Position numbers and translations under genes: made by a program
Part shown: in pieces, positions 8,392 through 17,580 of the stretch
Position numbering within the stretch: the stretch's first letter is position 1
Layout: every line of letters starts with the position of its first letter
The notes under the pieces: model-generated
What the model was told of the DNA's origin: nothing
Databases searched by the model: none
The model's input: the letters and a program-made list of their open reading frames with translations, nothing else
DNA from: JBNFVY01 sp049943335
Lineage (GTDB): Bacteria; Pseudomonadota; Alphaproteobacteria; Rhodobacterales; Rhodobacteraceae
Reading direction: 5' to 3'
Assembly (NCBI RefSeq): GCF_049943335.1
Contig: NZ_JBNFVY010000010.1
Span: forward strand, 35,204 to 99,203
DNA: 64,000 nucleotides

Positions 8392-9024
8392 CTATTTCGT
8401 GCCGAACATGCGGTCTCCTGCGTCGCCCAAACCGGGCACGATATAGCCGTTTTCATCCAGACATTCATCGACCGAGGCGGTGACGATGGGGACATCAGGG
8501 TGGGCCTGTCGCATCCGTTCGATCCCCTCTGGCGTGGCCAGCAGACAGAGGAAACGAATGTTGGTCGCCCCGGCCTCTTTCAATTTGTCGATCGCCGCGA
8601 CCGACGAATTGCCCGTGGCCAGCATCGGATCGACCGCAATGACAAGACGGTCCTCCATCGCCTCGGGGACCTTGAAATAATATTCGACCGGCTCCAACGT
8701 CTCTTCGTCGCGATACAGCCCTACGAACCCCACGCGCGCGGACGGGATCAGTTCGAGCACGCCATCAAGAAGCCCATTGCCCGCCCGCAAGATCGAAATC
8801 AGTGCCAGCTTCTTTCCCGCCAGCGTCGGGGCATCCATCGGCTGCATCGGCGTTTCGATCTGCTTTGTGGTCATCGCCAGGCCGCGCGTCACCTCATAGG
8901 CGAGAAGCTGGCTGATTTCGCGCAAGAGCTGACGGAATACCGCAGTTGGCGTGTTTTTGTCGCGCATGATGGTCAGCTTGTGCTGCACCAAAGGGTGGGT
9001 GACGACGGTCAGATGATCGGTCAT
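8392..9024 (-). CDS. upp: Uracil phosphoribosyltransferase
   Basis: 210 residues, the usual length. It makes UMP from uracil and PRPP in pyrimidine salvage. The PRPP loop is VDPMLATGNSSVAAIDKL, with uracil-binding residues in the C-terminal ENGYIVPGLGDAGDR segment. The start at 9024 (MTDHLTVVTHPL) is the family N-terminus; the frame is open upstream into add but that extension has no support. It is the last gene of the operon cdd-deoA-deoB-add-upp and starts 1 base after the add stop. In this context it takes up the uracil released from nucleosides. Confidence 0.96.
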   Translation of the reverse strand: MTDHLTVVTHPLVQHKLTIMRDKNTPTAVFRQLLREISQLLAYEVTRGLAMTTKQIETPMQPMDAPTLAGKKLALISILRAGNGLLDGVLELIPSARVGFVGLYRDEETLEPVEYYFKVPEAMEDRLVIAVDPMLATGNSSVAAIDKLKEAGATNIRFLCLLATPEGIERMRQAHPDVPIVTASVDECLDENGYIVPGLGDAGDRMFGTK

Positions 9025-9025
9025 G

Positions 9026-9991
9026 TCAGGCGTCCAGTGTCTTGAGCAGTTTTGCTTTGGTGTCCGCGTCGCAAAAGGCCGCATCGACCGCAACACGGCC
9101 AAGTGCGGTGAACTCGGCCTCGTCCCAATCGGTGACATCGGCCATGCGTTCGAATTCATGCGTCATGTTGGTGTGAAAGAATGGCGGGTCGTCGGTGCTG
9201 ATGGTCACTTTGCAGCCCCGCTTGCGCAGATCGGGCAACGGGTGAGAACGCCAGTCATAAAGCCCAAGCGCCACGTTCGACCCGGGACAGCATTCCAAAA
9301 CGATCCCGGATTGGGCGATTTCGTCCACCAGCGCCAAGTCTTCGATCGCGCGCACCCCGTGACCGATGCGTTCCACCCGCAGATCGCGGATCGCTTCGCG
9401 CACACTGTCCGGCCCGCCCCATTCGCCCGCGTGGGTGGTCAAGCGCAGCCCAGCTTCTCGCGCCATATCGAACGCGTAGGCGTAATCGCCTTGGCGGCCG
9501 ACTTTTTCGTCCCCCCCCATGCCAAACCCTGTGATGAAATCGCCCATCGTTTCAGCCGCGCATACGGCCGTCTCGCGGGCTTTTTCGGGGCCAAAATGGC
9601 GAATGCACGTTACAATCCCGCGCATTTCAATATCGGGCACGCTGTCTGCGGCCTCGCGGATGGCATGCATATAATCGCGCCATGCGCCCACGTCCCGACC
9701 GCCGCAAAAGTCGGGGGACAGGAAGCTCTCGGTGTAGATCACACCGCTTTGCGCGCTGGCCTCGAGCACGGCGCGGGTCAGACGGGCGTAATCTTCGGGG
9801 CTCTGCAAGACGCTGGTTGCTGCCTCATATACCCTGAGGAAATCCCAAAAGTCCGAAAACCGATAGCTGCCGTCTTCGTTGAAGATGCCCGACAGATCGA
9901 CGTTCTTTTCTTGTGCAAGCCCACGGATGAAGGATGGCGGCGCGGCGCCCTCCAGATGCATGTGCAATTCGATTTTCGGCAGGTTCTTCAC
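9026..9991 (-). CDS. add: Adenosine deaminase
   Basis: 321 residues. It deaminates adenosine or deoxyadenosine to inosine. Zinc ligands and active-site residues are visible: KIELHMHLEGA near the N-terminus, TTHAGEWGGP (zinc histidine), GHGVRA, and STDDPPFF near the C-terminus (catalytic Asp). The second residue pair of the canonical H-x-H is intact. Its start overlaps the deoB stop by 4 bases (ATGA), so the two are translationally coupled. Some members of this family act on adenine instead, but the nucleoside operon favours adenosine. Confidence 0.93.
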   Translation of the reverse strand: MKNLPKIELHMHLEGAAPPSFIRGLAQEKNVDLSGIFNEDGSYRFSDFWDFLRVYEAATSVLQSPEDYARLTRAVLEASAQSGVIYTESFLSPDFCGGRDVGAWRDYMHAIREAADSVPDIEMRGIVTCIRHFGPEKARETAVCAAETMGDFITGFGMGGDEKVGRQGDYAYAFDMAREAGLRLTTHAGEWGGPDSVREAIRDLRVERIGHGVRAIEDLALVDEIAQSGIVLECCPGSNVALGLYDWRSHPLPDLRKRGCKVTISTDDPPFFHTNMTHEFERMADVTDWDEAEFTALGRVAVDAAFCDADTKAKLLKTLDA

Positions 9992-11199
9992 AGAAAACTC
10001 CTTCCCGGCCCGTGCGCATCAATACCAAGATGGGCCGCGACAGTTGCGGCCACGTCGGTGAAATTCACGATGCCGCGCCCGCCGATGCCCGCCCCATGAA
10101 TCAGGACCGGCACCCGCTCGCGGGTATGGTCCGACCCGATCCATGTCGGATCGTTGCCATGGTCGGCAGTCACGACAATCATGTCACCGGCGCGGGCGGC
10201 GGCGATCAGCCGTCCCAGTTCCGCATCGAACCATTCAAGATGGCGCGCGTAACCCGCGACGTCGCGCCGATGACCATAGAGGCTGTCAAACTCGACGAAA
10301 TTCGCAAAGGTCAGCGATCCGTCCAGGGCTTGCGCCATCAAATCATGCATGTGCCCCATCAGGGCCTGGTCGTCGCCTTTTCGGTTCTCGTCGATGCCGC
10401 GCATTGAAAAAATATCGCCGATCTTGCCGACCGCATAAGTCGCCCGCCCCGCATCCTTGGCCCAGTCGAGCAGCGTCGGTTCGGGCGGATCAATCGCATA
10501 ATCGTGCCGATTGGTGGTGCGGGTAAAGCCAGAGGTGGCGTCGCCTATAAAGGGACGCGCTATGACCCGCCCGACCTTCATGGCGTGGACGATGGGGGCC
10601 ATGTCTTCGCACAGTTTCAACAGCCGCTCGAGCCCGAAGTGTTCTTCGTGCGCCGCGATCTGAAATACACTGTCCGCCGATGTGTAGCATATCGGCCAGC
10701 CCGTGCGAATGTGCTCCTCGCCCAGATCCGCGATGATCTTGGTGCCGGACGCGTGGACATTGCCGAGCGTACCATCCGTCCCGGCGAGCTTTGCGCAAGC
10801 GCTCATGAGCGCGGGGGGAAACGCGGGTTGTGTGTCAGCGAAGTAATGCCAGTTCCATGGCACCGGGACACCGGCAAGCTCCCAATGGCCGGTCGGCGTA
10901 TCCTTGCCCGGCGATATTTCGGTCGCGGCGGCCCACAGGCCGGTCAGATCTGCGTCCAGATCGGGAACTTGCGTGCCGCTGGCCGCTTCAATTGCAGCGC
11001 CAACCCCCAACGCGGCCATGTTCGGCACGCGCAGGGGCCCGGTGCGCCCATCTTCGGCCTGCCTCTTGGCGCAAGCAATGGCGATATGTGCCAGCGTATT
11101 GGCCCCGCTGTCTGGGACATCGCCGTTGAAAAACTTGTCGGTGTCAGGCGCGCCGCCTATGCCCACGCTGTCAATAACGATCAAGAAGGCTCGGCTCAT
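9988..11199 (-). CDS. deoB: Phosphopentomutase
   Basis: 403 residues. It interconverts (deoxy)ribose-1-phosphate and -5-phosphate, linking nucleoside phosphorolysis to the pentose pathway. It belongs to the alkaline phosphatase superfamily: the N-terminal LIVIDSVGIGGAPD holds metal-binding Asp, and VVTADHGNDPTWIGSDHTRE near the C-terminus holds the metal-binding Asp/His set. The length is normal. It overlaps deoA upstream and add downstream by 4 bases each. deoC is absent from this cluster, so deoxyribose-5-phosphate aldolase must be encoded elsewhere. Confidence 0.96.
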   Translation of the reverse strand: MSRAFLIVIDSVGIGGAPDTDKFFNGDVPDSGANTLAHIAIACAKRQAEDGRTGPLRVPNMAALGVGAAIEAASGTQVPDLDADLTGLWAAATEISPGKDTPTGHWELAGVPVPWNWHYFADTQPAFPPALMSACAKLAGTDGTLGNVHASGTKIIADLGEEHIRTGWPICYTSADSVFQIAAHEEHFGLERLLKLCEDMAPIVHAMKVGRVIARPFIGDATSGFTRTTNRHDYAIDPPEPTLLDWAKDAGRATYAVGKIGDIFSMRGIDENRKGDDQALMGHMHDLMAQALDGSLTFANFVEFDSLYGHRRDVAGYARHLEWFDAELGRLIAAARAGDMIVVTADHGNDPTWIGSDHTRERVPVLIHGAGIGGRGIVNFTDVAATVAAHLGIDAHGPGRSFL

Positions 11200-12512
11200 G
11201 GAAATATCCTGTCATGGATCAGCGGCGGGATCTCTGTCGGACCATCCGAGACGCTCATCGCAGCTTGCAACGCCTGTTGCGCCATTTCCGCGTCGGCAAG
11301 GCTTGCGGCGTGGACACGCGCCAACGGCTGATCCGGGCCGACATCGTCGCCCAGCGCGGCGACATTCGACAAGCCCACCGCCGGGTTGATTTCGTCGCCG
11401 CTGGTCATCCGTCCACCGCCCATGTGCACGACAACATTGCCCATCGCGGTTCCATCCATTGACGAAACAACCCCGGGCCGAAGCGGCATCACATCAATAA
11501 CGACCGGGGCAGCGGGCAGCCTGTCTTCCCAACGCTCGACGAAATCCGCAGGCCCGCCCAGTTCCGCCACCATGCGCCCGAACCGTTCGGCGGCCGACCC
11601 ATCGCGGATCGCCTCGCGGATGGTGCCCGCAGCGAGGCCCGTGTCATCGGCCTGCCCCGAAAGCACCAAGAGCGCCCCGCCCAGATCAGCCGCCAGATCG
11701 CACAGCGCCCCGCTGGCATCGCCTTCGGTCAGCGCCTCCATGACTTCCATGACCTCGAGAACATTTCCCAGCGACGGGCAGCATGGCTGGTTCATATCGG
11801 TGATCAGGGCGGCCGTTCTGCACCCGGCCCCATTGGCGGTGGACACCAGACTGTCGGCCAAGGCGCGTGCATCCTGCGCCGTCTTCATGAACGCGCCCGA
11901 CCCGCATTTGACATCCAGAACCAATGCGTCCAGCCCCGCCGCAAGCTTCTTGGACAGGATCGAGGCCGTGATCAGATCGATGCTTTCGACAGTTCCGCTG
12001 ACGTCGCGGATTGCATAAAGGCGCTTGTCTGCAGGGGCAATTGCGCCCGTGGCGCTGACAATCGCGCACCCGACATGTTCCACGATCTGGCGAAAACGGT
12101 CCTCGGAAACTTCGGTATCCAGGCCCGGAATGCTTTCGAGTTTGTCCAAGGTGCCACCGGTGTGGCCCAACCCGCGCCCCGACACCATTGGCACATAGGC
12201 CCCGACGGCAGCCAAAGCGGGTGCAAGCAACAGGGACACCGCATCGCCAATCCCGCCCGTCGAATGCTTGTCGATCGCCGGTCCCGGCAGATCCCAGTTC
12301 AGAACGTCGCCGCTGTCGCGCATGGCCAGCGTCAGGGCCACACGCTCGGGATCGGTCAGTCCATTCAGCAACGCGGCCATGGCAAAGGCGCCGGCCTGGG
12401 CATCGGACACATCGCCATTTGCCAGCCCCGTTGCAAACCAACGCAACTCATCCGCGCTGAGCGGGGTCTTGTCGCGCAGTTTTGCAATGATAAGACGGGC
12501 ATCACCCTTCAT
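11196..12512 (-). CDS. deoA: Thymidine phosphorylase
   Basis: 438 residues. It splits thymidine or deoxyuridine with phosphate into base and deoxyribose-1-phosphate, which feeds DeoB. The family signature SGRGLGHTGGTLDKLESIPG and the phosphate-binding KHSTGGIGD segment are clear; VLDVKCGSGAFMK is also diagnostic. Related pyrimidine-nucleoside phosphorylases share these motifs, but the length and the deo context support DeoA. Its start lies 11 bases inside the end of cdd and its stop overlaps the deoB start by 4 bases. Confidence 0.94.
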   Translation of the reverse strand: MKGDARLIIAKLRDKTPLSADELRWFATGLANGDVSDAQAGAFAMAALLNGLTDPERVALTLAMRDSGDVLNWDLPGPAIDKHSTGGIGDAVSLLLAPALAAVGAYVPMVSGRGLGHTGGTLDKLESIPGLDTEVSEDRFRQIVEHVGCAIVSATGAIAPADKRLYAIRDVSGTVESIDLITASILSKKLAAGLDALVLDVKCGSGAFMKTAQDARALADSLVSTANGAGCRTAALITDMNQPCCPSLGNVLEVMEVMEALTEGDASGALCDLAADLGGALLVLSGQADDTGLAAGTIREAIRDGSAAERFGRMVAELGGPADFVERWEDRLPAAPVVIDVMPLRPGVVSSMDGTAMGNVVVHMGGGRMTSGDEINPAVGLSNVAALGDDVGPDQPLARVHAASLADAEMAQQALQAAMSVSDGPTEIPPLIHDRIFP

Positions 12513-12894
12513 CGATATGCTCCTGCGTGAACGCGCCGGGCAATAGTTCGCCCATTGTCATGACCAGGGTTTCGCCCGCCGTCGTCGCCATGGTGACCTT
12601 GACGTCCGACTTTGCGAATTCGCGCAGCTTCTGGCGGCAGCCGCCGCATGGGGTGACAGGCAGCGGCGCATCCGCGATCACGGCGACCTCTGCGATTTCG
12701 GTGTACCCGGCCGCCACCATCGCGGCGATGGCCCCGGCTTCTGCGCAGGTGCCCTCGGGGTAGGCGACATTTTCGACATTCACGCCCTGAAACACCTCAC
12801 CCGACGGGGTGCGGATCGCTGCGCCAACCTTGAAGTTCGAATACGGAGCATAGGCCATTTCACGCACGTCGCGGGCTGCCGACAGAAGGTCCAT
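12502..12894 (-). CDS. cdd: Cytidine deaminase
   Basis: 130 residues, a homotetrameric-type cytidine deaminase converting (deoxy)cytidine to (deoxy)uridine. The zinc site is visible: CAEAGAIAAM (C-A-E) and PCGGCRQKLREF (P-C-x-x-C). The N-terminal PYSNFKVGAAI substrate motif is intact. It is the first gene of the nucleoside-salvage operon. A TTGAC-N6-GTCAA inverted repeat lies 19-34 bases upstream of its ATG and is a candidate operator for the whole operon. Confidence 0.95.
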   Translation of the reverse strand: MDLLSAARDVREMAYAPYSNFKVGAAIRTPSGEVFQGVNVENVAYPEGTCAEAGAIAAMVAAGYTEIAEVAVIADAPLPVTPCGGCRQKLREFAKSDVKVTMATTAGETLVMTMGELLPGAFTQEHIDEG

Positions 12895-12912
12895 TATCGC
12901 CTCTGGAATTTT

Positions 12913-12928
12913 TTGACTATTGGGTCAA
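12913..12928. promoter_or_regulatory. Inverted repeat upstream of cdd operon
   Basis: TTGAC-tattgg-GTCAA, a perfect 5+5 inverted repeat just upstream of the first gene of the nucleoside operon. A possible operator; no regulator gene is adjacent, so assignment is open. Confidence 0.3.
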
Positions 12929-13067
12929 CGATGCGGCGGCTGGACGATTTATGCAAGCGCCCAGATGCGCGGTGTTGTGATTTCCGCCAGGTGATGCACA
13001 TCATCGCTTGCGTCACGCGATAATCTGACGGTAAGCCAAGCACGCGGAAACACGACGCTGAAAAGTA

Positions 13068-13081
13068 GTTTAACGTTAAAC
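13068..13081. promoter_or_regulatory. 14-bp perfect palindrome upstream of maeB
   Basis: GTTTAACGTTAAAC is its own reverse complement and ends 20 bases before the maeB ATG. It stands out in GC-rich surroundings and sits where an operator or a transcript 5' end would be. The binding factor is unknown. Confidence 0.35.
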
Positions 13082-13101
13082 AGCCCCAAAGAGGCGCCCC
13101 C

Positions 13102-15381
13102 ATGAGCGACGAAAGAGCCGACAGCACACGCCAAGCCGCGCTGGACTATCACGAGTTCCCCAAGCCCGGAAAACTAGAGATCCGTGCCACGAAACCCCTG
13201 GCAAATGGCCGAGATCTGAGCCGCGCCTATTCACCAGGGGTGGCCGAAGCGTGCCTTGAGATTCAGGCCGATCCGGCATCGTCCTCTCGCTATACCGCAC
13301 GCGGTAACCTTGTCGCGGTCGTATCGAACGGCACCGCGGTGCTTGGGCTCGGGAACATCGGCGCAGCGGCATCCAAGCCGGTGATGGAAGGCAAGGCTGT
13401 CCTGTTCAAAAAGTTCGCCAACATTGATTGCTTCGACATTGAGGTCGATGAAAAAGACCCCGAAAAGCTGGCGGAGATCGTCTGTGCGCTTGAGCCGACC
13501 TTCGGCGCAATCAACCTGGAAGACATCAAGGCGCCAGATTGTTTTATCGTTGAACAAATTTGCCGCGAAAGAATGGGCATTCCGGTTTTCCACGACGATC
13601 AGCACGGCACGGCGATCGTCGTCGGCGCGGCGGCGACAAACGCGTTGCGCGTTGCAGGCAAGTCATTCGAGGACATCAAGGTCGTCTCGACGGGCGGCGG
13701 TGCAGCCGGAATTGCTTGTCTCAACATGCTCTTGAAGCTGGGTGTCAAACGCGAAAATGTATGGCTTTGCGACATTGACGGCCTGGTCTATGCGGGACGT
13801 CCCGGCGAAATGACCCCGCAAAAGGCAGCCTATGAGCAAGTTTCGGATTTGCGAACGCTGGACGATGTCATCGCGGGCGCGGATCTGTTCCTGGGGCTTT
13901 CAGGGCCCGGCGTGTTGACGCCCGACATGGTTGCGAAGATGACAAAACGGCCGATCGTGTTTGCCTTGGCCAATCCGACGCCTGAAATCCTGCCCGAACT
14001 GATACACGATGTCGCGCCGGACGCGATTATCGCCACCGGCCGCAGCGACTACCCAAATCAGGTGAACAACGTCCTGTGCTTTCCGTTCATCTTTCGCGGC
14101 ACGCTGGATGTGGGCGCGACAGAGATCAACGATGCCATGCAGATTGCCTGCATTGAAGGCATCGCCGCACTTGCGCGCGCGACAACCAGCGCCGAAGCCG
14201 CCGCGGCCTACCAGGGCGAACAGCTCAGTTTCGGGGCCGACTATCTGATCCCCAAACCCTTTGACCCGCGCCTGATGGGTGTCGTCGCCAGCGCGGTTGC
14301 CGGGGCGGCGATGGAAAGTGGGGTGGCCACACGCCCCCTGCCCGATCTGGGCGCCTATAAAGCCAAGCTGGACCATTCGGTCTTCAAATCCGCCCTGATC
14401 ATGCGCCCCGTGTTCGAAGCGGCCGCCACCGTTGAACGCAGGATCATTTTCGCCGAAGGCGAAGACGAACGCGTGCTGCGCGCGGCGAACGCGATGATCG
14501 AAGAAACGACAGACAAGCCGATCCTGATCGGTCGTCCCGAAGTCATCGAACACCGGGCCGAACGGGCCGGGCTCAAAATCCGCCCTGGCACAGATTTCGA
14601 ACTGGTGAACCCCGAGAACGACCCCCGCTACCGCGACTACTGGTCCACTTATCACCAGCTGATGGCGCGCAAGGGCGTGACCCCCGACCTGGCGCGCGCG
14701 ATTTTGCGCACCAACACGACCGCCATTGCGGCGGTCGCCGTTCAGCGCGGTGATGCCGACAGCCTGATATGCGGCACCTTCGGACAATTCCTGTGGCACT
14801 TGAATTATGTCACGCAGATCCTTGGCTATGACGGGTTGCACCCGGTTGGGGCGCTCAGCCTGATGGTGCTGGAAGACGGCCCGCTCTTTGTCGCAGACAC
14901 ACATGTGCACCCCGAACCGACGCCCGAGCAGATTGCCGAAACGGTCATTGCCTGTGCGCGCCATGTGAAGCGCTTTGGAATAGACCCGCAGATCGCGCTT
15001 TGCAGCCATTCGCAGTTTGGCAATCTTGACTGCGGAACCGGGGTTCGCATGCGCGCGGCACTGGACATACTGGATAGCGCGCCGCGCGATTTCACTTACG
15101 AAGGCGAAATGCACATCGATAGCGCCTTATCCTCGGATCTGCGGAACAGGGTATTTCCTGACAGCCGCCTGAACGGCGCGGCCAACGTATTGGTGTTTGC
15201 CAATACCGATGCGGCCTCGGGTGTGCGCAATATCCTCAAAATGAAAGGCGGCGGATTGGAGGTCGGCCCGATCCTGATGGGCATGGGAAACAAGGCCCAC
15301 ATCGTGACGTCGTCGATCACGGCGCGTGGGCTTTTGAACATGTCAGCCATCGCTGGCACGCCGGTCGCGCATTACGGGTAG
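13102..15381 (+). CDS. maeB: NADP-dependent malic enzyme with phosphotransacetylase-like C-terminal domain
   Basis: 759 residues, the length of MaeB-type hybrid malic enzymes. It decarboxylates malate to pyruvate with NADP+. The N-terminal malic domain shows SRAYSPGVAEAC, the metal-site segment INLEDIKAPDCF, and FHDDQHGTAIVVGAA; the NAD(P) domain has VVSTGGGAAGIAC. From about residue 430 a PTA-like domain follows, which in this family is regulatory (acetyl-CoA sensing) rather than catalytic. GGCGCCC rather than a clear Shine-Dalgarno precedes the ATG; AAAGAGG lies 9-15 bases upstream. It is divergent from the nucleoside operon. Confidence 0.95.
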   Translation: MSDERADSTRQAALDYHEFPKPGKLEIRATKPLANGRDLSRAYSPGVAEACLEIQADPASSSRYTARGNLVAVVSNGTAVLGLGNIGAAASKPVMEGKAVLFKKFANIDCFDIEVDEKDPEKLAEIVCALEPTFGAINLEDIKAPDCFIVEQICRERMGIPVFHDDQHGTAIVVGAAATNALRVAGKSFEDIKVVSTGGGAAGIACLNMLLKLGVKRENVWLCDIDGLVYAGRPGEMTPQKAAYEQVSDLRTLDDVIAGADLFLGLSGPGVLTPDMVAKMTKRPIVFALANPTPEILPELIHDVAPDAIIATGRSDYPNQVNNVLCFPFIFRGTLDVGATEINDAMQIACIEGIAALARATTSAEAAAAYQGEQLSFGADYLIPKPFDPRLMGVVASAVAGAAMESGVATRPLPDLGAYKAKLDHSVFKSALIMRPVFEAAATVERRIIFAEGEDERVLRAANAMIEETTDKPILIGRPEVIEHRAERAGLKIRPGTDFELVNPENDPRYRDYWSTYHQLMARKGVTPDLARAILRTNTTAIAAVAVQRGDADSLICGTFGQFLWHLNYVTQILGYDGLHPVGALSLMVLEDGPLFVADTHVHPEPTPEQIAETVIACARHVKRFGIDPQIALCSHSQFGNLDCGTGVRMRAALDILDSAPRDFTYEGEMHIDSALSSDLRNRVFPDSRLNGAANVLVFANTDAASGVRNILKMKGGGLEVGPILMGMGNKAHIVTSSITARGLLNMSAIAGTPVAHYG

Positions 15382-15471
15382 AGCCGTTCCCGGCCGTTGT
15401 GGTACGAAATTTCATTGCTCGCGGAAACATGACAGATAAAGTCTCGTGTATCCGCAAACTTTCTGCGCCAA

Positions 15472-15490
15472 TGTGACGCTACGTGTCACA
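15472..15490. promoter_or_regulatory. Inverted repeat upstream of prpE
   Basis: TGTGACGCTACGTGTCACA: 6-bp arms (TGTGAC/GTCACA) around 7 bases, about 70 bases upstream of the prpE start. It resembles a CRP half-site pair, but the spacing is 9 rather than 6 between TGTGA and TCACA. A possible operator for an unknown regulator. Confidence 0.3.
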
Positions 15491-15557
15491 AGTTAATTGC
15501 TCGATGACGGGCCGCGCAGGTATTTAGATCGGCAGTTGCCAAGGAGGAGTGCATACC

Positions 15558-17450
15558 ATGGGATACAAAGACGTCTACGCTGCGTGGAAAGCCGACCCAA
15601 ACGCGTTCTGGATGCAGCAAGCCGACGCCATTCATTGGGATCGCAAGCCCAGCAAGGCACTGTTTGACGACAACGCCCCGCTGTATGAATGGTTCTCCGA
15701 TGGGTTGACGAACACCTGCTACAACGCTGTTGACCGGCACGTCGAAAACGGTCGGGGTGAGCAAACCGCGATCATCTACGACAGCCCCGTCACGCATACC
15801 AAGCGCGAGATTTCGTATGTCGAGCTGCGCAACCGGGTGGCCGGCCTGGCTGGCGCGCTCCGTGCGAAAGGCGTCGAAAAGGGCGACCGCGTCATCATCT
15901 ACATGCCGATGATCCCCGAGGCACTGGAAGCCATGCTGGCTTGCGCGCGAATTGGCGCGGTTCATTCGGTGGTGTTCGGTGGGTTCGCCAGCAACGAACT
16001 GGCTGTCCGCATTGACGATTGCACCCCCAAGGCCATAATCGCCGCGTCCTGCGGGATCGAACCGGGGCGTGTCGTGCACTATAAACCGCTGCTGGACGAA
16101 GCGATCGATCTTTCATCGCACAAGCCCGACTTCTGCGTCATTTTCCAGCGAGAACAAGAGGTTGCCGAACTCCAAGAGGGTCGCGACTATAATTGGCACG
16201 GTTTCCAATATGGGGTTGAGCCGGCTGACTGCGTGCCCGTCGAAGGCAACCATCCGTCCTATATCCTCTATACGTCGGGCACGACTGGCCAACCCAAAGG
16301 TGTGATCCGCCATACCGGTGGCCAATTGGTCGCGTTGGACTGGAGCATGAAGGCAATCTACGACGTCGATCCGGGGGATGTCTTCTGGGCCGCGTCCGAT
16401 GTGGGCTGGGTGGTGGGGCACAGCTATATCTGCATTGGCCCGCTCATCCATGGCAACACCACGGTTCTATTCGAAGGCAAGCCAGTCGGCACCCCGGACG
16501 CAGGCACGTTCTGGCGCGTGATTTCCGAGCACAAGGTCAAGAGTTTCTTCGCCGCCCCCACCGCTTTTCGCGCCGTGAAGCGCGAAGACCCCAAGGGCGA
16601 ATTCATAAAGAAATACGATCTGAGTTGTCTAAAGGCTGTGTTCCTTGCGGGCGAGCGGGCCGACCCGGACACAATCCACTGGGCTCAGGATACCTTGGGC
16701 GTTCCGGTGGTTGATCATTGGTGGCAGACTGAAACCGGGTGGAGCATTGTCGCCAACCCGTTGGGGATCGAAAAGCTGCCGATCAAAGTCGGCTCGCCCA
16801 GTGTGCCCATGCCGGGCTATGACGTGCATATCCTGGACGAAGACGGGCAACCCATGCCCGCAGGTGAACTGGGCGCGATTGCGATCAAACTGCCCCTGCC
16901 CCCCGGCACTTTGCCAACGCTTTGGAATGCCGAAGACCGGTTCAAGTCCAGCTATCTCACCAAATTTCCCGGGTACTACGAAACCGGCGATGCCGGTATG
17001 ATCGACGAGGACGGGTACCTGTATATCATGGCGCGCACCGATGACGTCATCAACGTGGCCGGTCATCGCCTGTCTACCGGTGCCATGGAAGAGGTCTTGG
17101 CCGGACACCCGGATGTCGCCGAATGCGCGGTAATCGGCGTGGCGGATGATCTGAAGGGTCAGATGCCGCTAGGGTTTCTTTGCCTGAACGCCGGGACCAA
17201 CCGACCGCATGATGAAATCATCGCGGAAGTGGTCAAACTGGTGCGCGAAAAGATCGGTCCCGTTGCCGCTTTCAAATCGGCGGTTGTTGTCGATCGGTTA
17301 CCAAAAACCCGCTCAGGGAAAATTCTTCGCGCTACCATGGTCAAAATTGCAAATTGCGAAGAATACAAGCTGCCCGCAACCATCGATGACCCGGCCATCT
17401 TGGATGAAATTCGCGTTGCGCTACAAACCATTGGATATGCTAAAGAATAA
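15558..17450 (+). CDS. prpE: Propionyl-CoA synthetase (acetyl-CoA synthetase-like)
   Basis: 630 residues of the ANL superfamily. It activates propionate with ATP and CoA through an acyl-adenylate. The ATP-binding loop YTSGTTGQPKG, the HWWQTETGW and YYETGDAGMIDEDGYLYIMARTDDVIN core motifs and the C-terminal catalytic lysine in LPKTRSGKILR are present. The sequence profile (MGYKDVYAAWKADPNAFWMQQA start) is the PrpE type rather than acetyl-CoA synthetase. The start ATG 15558 is set by AAGGAGGAG at 15541-15549; a GTG at 15549 overlaps that site and is rejected. No other propionate genes are adjacent. Confidence 0.92.
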   Translation: MGYKDVYAAWKADPNAFWMQQADAIHWDRKPSKALFDDNAPLYEWFSDGLTNTCYNAVDRHVENGRGEQTAIIYDSPVTHTKREISYVELRNRVAGLAGALRAKGVEKGDRVIIYMPMIPEALEAMLACARIGAVHSVVFGGFASNELAVRIDDCTPKAIIAASCGIEPGRVVHYKPLLDEAIDLSSHKPDFCVIFQREQEVAELQEGRDYNWHGFQYGVEPADCVPVEGNHPSYILYTSGTTGQPKGVIRHTGGQLVALDWSMKAIYDVDPGDVFWAASDVGWVVGHSYICIGPLIHGNTTVLFEGKPVGTPDAGTFWRVISEHKVKSFFAAPTAFRAVKREDPKGEFIKKYDLSCLKAVFLAGERADPDTIHWAQDTLGVPVVDHWWQTETGWSIVANPLGIEKLPIKVGSPSVPMPGYDVHILDEDGQPMPAGELGAIAIKLPLPPGTLPTLWNAEDRFKSSYLTKFPGYYETGDAGMIDEDGYLYIMARTDDVINVAGHRLSTGAMEEVLAGHPDVAECAVIGVADDLKGQMPLGFLCLNAGTNRPHDEIIAEVVKLVREKIGPVAAFKSAVVVDRLPKTRSGKILRATMVKIANCEEYKLPATIDDPAILDEIRVALQTIGYAKE

Positions 17451-17580
17451 AGTTTTAACTAACTATTGTTAACACCCCCTTTACCTTGTTTTGCCGGTCG
17501 TGAAACGGTGTGTCGACGAACTGACGGTTCTATCGTTTGTAGGTTGAGTTTATTTTAACCAGACTCAGCGATAGGGCGAC

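Noticed and set aside
13900..15114. 404-residue frame antisense to maeB
   Set aside because: Same reason: antisense shadow of a strongly conserved gene.
15472..15490. CRP/FNR-type site upstream of prpE
   Set aside because: Spacing between TGTGA and TCACA is 9 instead of 6; kept only as an unassigned inverted repeat.
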